From contig NZ_DYHZ01000007.1 of NCBI RefSeq assembly GCF_020723905.1, positions 105,839 through 169,838 on the forward strand: a stretch of 64,000 nucleotides of DNA, written 5' to 3'. How positions within the stretch are numbered: position 1 is the first letter of the stretch; each line of letters begins with the position of its first letter. This stretch comes from Anaerolinea thermophila. GTDB taxonomy: Bacteria; Chloroflexota; Anaerolineae; Anaerolineales; Anaerolineaceae. The position numbers and the translations under genes are program-made. Below, one piece after another: positions 62,392-64,000 of the stretch. Below the pieces are notes generated by a model. It did not search any database. It was given only the letters and a program-made list of their open reading frames with translations, and had not been told where the DNA came from.

Positions 62392-63321
62392 TCAGGGGAA
62401 CAATATCATCGGATCAAATGCCCGAAACAACCCGGAGATGCGCCACAGACAGTACCAGCCCATTTCCTCCACCGTTGCCGAGTTGTCGTAATGTGCCATG
62501 CCCGGGAATGTGACTCCCGCAGGCCCAATGCGGGTTTCCAGGTGCAGATGGGCGTTGACCGAGTTGCCGGTGCTTCCCACTTCGCCGATTTTGTCTCCGC
62601 ACATAACCGATTCCCCTGTTCGCCGGGCAGGCGGAGTGTTCAGGTGCGCATAGAGATGGTAGAGCGACAGAGAGGAGAAATCGCCCTGAAATGAGATTTG
62701 TGGACAGAAGAGAGTGCGTGCAGGAATGGGGGTGGGCTGGTTTTGGAAAGACGAAACTGGCAGGAGTTCCCGGATCTCCGCCGGCAGGTCCTTAAGGGGT
62801 GTTTCCAGGATGATGGTGTTGCCATAGGGCTTTCGGTTGGAAATGATCCCAGCCACTTTGCCTTCCAAAATGGCATGGACAGGCAAGCCCAGCATGGGTT
62901 TTCCCTCAGGCGAGTTCCAGTAGGCGAAGTCCACCCCAAAGTGACCGCCATCATCCCCGGCTGGGGGCGCCTCAAAGGGCGTTTTCAGCAGATCCGGGTC
63001 TTGTAAAGCATCTAATGCAATTCCTTCCAGAGGGGAACAGAAGAGATGGCTTTCCTCTGTCTCTGGTGCGTGAGATGGATCTTCTGCCGCAGGTGTAATG
63101 GGAAAAGAGAAGGCGCTTTCCGGTGTGGGGGTAAGTTCTACGGTGGCTGTGAAGGAAGAAACCGGCAGAGAGGAAAGTGTGGACGTTGCCTCTGGCTTAG
63201 AAGTAGAGACGCATCCCTCCAGAATCAAAGCCAGTGCCGTGAGACAAAGCCACAGGTGTGGCCTTTCAATCCTGTACGGCAGGGAGGCTGAAGGCAACCT
63301 GGCGTTGATCCACTTCTCCAT
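62392..63321 (-). CDS. M23 (LytM-type) peptidase lipoprotein
   Basis: Up to 309 residues. Signal segment LWLCLTALALILEGC with a lipobox Cys, a Ser/Thr/Pro linker, and an M23 domain with HFGVDFAYW, VHAILEGKVAGI and NAHLHLETRIGPAG. The start is uncertain: ATG 63321 overlaps the upstream gene by 56 bp and has only AGGA close by. An ATT codon at 63270 overlaps the upstream TGA and would leave a signal peptide of about 20 residues. Confidence 0.8.
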   Translation of the reverse strand: MEKWINARLPSASLPYRIERPHLWLCLTALALILEGCVSTSKPEATSTLSSLPVSSFTATVELTPTPESAFSFPITPAAEDPSHAPETEESHLFCSPLEGIALDALQDPDLLKTPFEAPPAGDDGGHFGVDFAYWNSPEGKPMLGLPVHAILEGKVAGIISNRKPYGNTIILETPLKDLPAEIRELLPVSSFQNQPTPIPARTLFCPQISFQGDFSSLSLYHLYAHLNTPPARRTGESVMCGDKIGEVGSTGNSVNAHLHLETRIGPAGVTFPGMAHYDNSATVEEMGWYCLWRISGLFRAFDPMILFP

Positions 63322-63619
63322 ATTCCTGATAGGACACGCTCATCGCCAGCACATAATTCGGGTCATCCGAAGGATTGCGGATGTGCAGGGTAAACGCCAT
63401 GTGGGTATCAATGGTTTCGATGATGTGCGCAGTGGTGACTTCTTCATCCTGCTGGTACAGGGTGGCGGTTAAGTCCGGACGTTCCCGGAATGGGGTGATT
63501 TCCACCATCACCCGGATGCGTTGGTTGTCGGGGGCAGGCGCTACTTTCAAATCCACTATGCGCACTTCCTGGGGTGCTCGGGCGTCTTCAGGTGGGTTCA
63601 GGTAATTGTAACGGGGCAT
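63266..63619 (-). CDS. Unrecognised 117-residue protein
   Basis: No signal peptide or membrane segment. Alternating hydrophobic strands (EVRIVDLKVAPAPDNQRIRVMVEITPF, then DLTATLYQQDEEVTTAHIIETI and AFTLHIRNPSDDPNYVLAMSVSYQEYG) suggest an Ig/FN3-like beta sandwich. GAGGAA precedes the ATG, and a TATAAT lies at 63650-63655. It ends inside the next gene's reading frame. Function unknown. Confidence 0.6.
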   Translation of the reverse strand: MPRYNYLNPPEDARAPQEVRIVDLKVAPAPDNQRIRVMVEITPFRERPDLTATLYQQDEEVTTAHIIETIDTHMAFTLHIRNPSDDPNYVLAMSVSYQEYGEVDQRQVAFSLPAVQD

Positions 63620-63635
63620 TTTTTCCTCGAATCAA

Positions 63636-63669
63636 CAAACTCCGCCTTGATTATACCCGGCGGAGTTTG
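63636..63669 (-). terminator. Hairpin after the edge gene, with a -10 in its loop
   Basis: Perfect 11-bp stem CAAACTCCGCC (63636-63646) with GGCGGAGTTTG (63659-63669). The 12-nt loop contains TATAAT on the minus strand (63650-63655), a likely -10 for the 117-residue protein gene. The T-run after the hairpin is short. Confidence 0.55.
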
Positions 63670-63694
63670 CTTTCGGTGAGGTTTAATGGAAGGT

Positions 63695-64000
63695 TCAGGC
63701 GATTCGACGGGCTTCCATGTAGAAGCGCTTGTCGCGGGCTTCACCCATGGAGAAGGTCTTGCGGGGGAGCACGCCATCCAGAATCACCGTCTTGAACAGG
63801 TCATGTTTTGATATGGCAGGCAGATAGAAACCGACATTGCCCAGCTGGGAGCCTAACCGCACTACCACATCATCTCCGTGAACGTAGTCAATCTTTGCGG
63901 CGCTGCCAGATTTAAGCCATGCATCCAGGAATCCCTGAAGCGTGCCAACGGGCAGATTGGAGGTCGGGCGGGTGAAAGTCACCAGAGCATATCCCTCAGC
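63695..64000 (-). CDS. Gene cut by the right edge (3' part), unrecognised
   Basis: The frame is open to base 64000, so the real start is off the window; a GTG at 63982 is internal. Visible: a segment with VTFTRPTSNLPVGTLQGFLDAWL, then VGFYLPAISKHDLFKTVIL and LPRKTFSMGEARDKRFYMEARRI. The last block looks conserved, but I cannot name the family. No membrane segment in the visible part. Confidence 0.6.
   Translation of the reverse strand, partial: AEGYALVTFTRPTSNLPVGTLQGFLDAWLKSGSAAKIDYVHGDDVVVRLGSQLGNVGFYLPAISKHDLFKTVILDGVLPRKTFSMGEARDKRFYMEARRIA

Overview
The window reads as a chromosomal segment of a Chloroflexota bacterium, most likely class Anaerolineae (inference from gene content, no database search). 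Supporting signs are a compact dcw cluster joined to cell-wall genes, a class II (B12-dependent) ribonucleotide reductase with NrdR, many exported proteins with Thr/Pro linkers, TolB-like propellers, LytM peptidases, DUF3048 and DUF362 proteins, and moderately GC-rich sequence. I see no rRNA, tRNA, phage, insertion sequence or CRISPR array.

Layout. 1-180: on the minus strand, the 5' part of a probable T-box leader whose gene lies off the left edge. 187-1715 (+): an orphan ABC ATPase and a DUF402 protein. 1758-6589 (-): small membrane proteins, a GT-B-like transferase, a PHP phosphoesterase, a PlsC-type acyltransferase and a DUF2085 protein. 6696-7970 (+): a DUF3048 lipoprotein. 8052-12727 (-): DUF362 protein, a small membrane protein, and nrdR-nrdJ with a pair of NrdR boxes. 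13279-30781 (-): a 17.5-kb dcw operon in the order mraZ, rsmH, ftsL-like, ftsI, murF, mraY, murD, ftsW, murG, cvpA-like, murC, orf66, murB, ddl, ftsQ, ftsA, ftsZ. It has no murE, carries two extra genes, and starts from a promoter covered by a 10-bp-periodic GTGG repeat array (candidate MraZ operator).

30943-39302: a class V aminotransferase, a half-size EamA protein, a radical SAM protein (-), then larB-larE-larC (nickel-pincer nucleotide cofactor synthesis) running directly into pxpB-pxpC-pxpA (5-oxoprolinase), with no larA. 39326-48066 (+): a C39-like peptidase, sbcD, a CorC/HlyC protein and sbcC, then two GT4 glycosyltransferases. 48147-50178 (-): a small membrane protein, a sortase and a YdcF/ElyC-type protein. 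50370-57338 (+): uvrA, a LysM protein, a YraQ-type permease with its partner, and an Ig/TolB protein. 57340-64000 (-): queG and a secreted group (NBR1-Ig lipoprotein, two M23 peptidases, a TolB-like protein), ending in a gene cut by the right edge.

Recurring signals. Four genes have a TATAAT -10 element only 6-7 nt before the start codon, which predicts leaderless mRNAs. Most other genes have ordinary Shine-Dalgarno sequences, and many neighbours overlap by ATGA. Several operons end in strong rho-independent hairpins. The items most worth following up are the lar-pxp operon without larA, the mraZ operator array with a perfect DnaA-box sequence, the murE-less dcw cluster with an 83-nt ftsW/murG overlap, and the leaderless promoter class.
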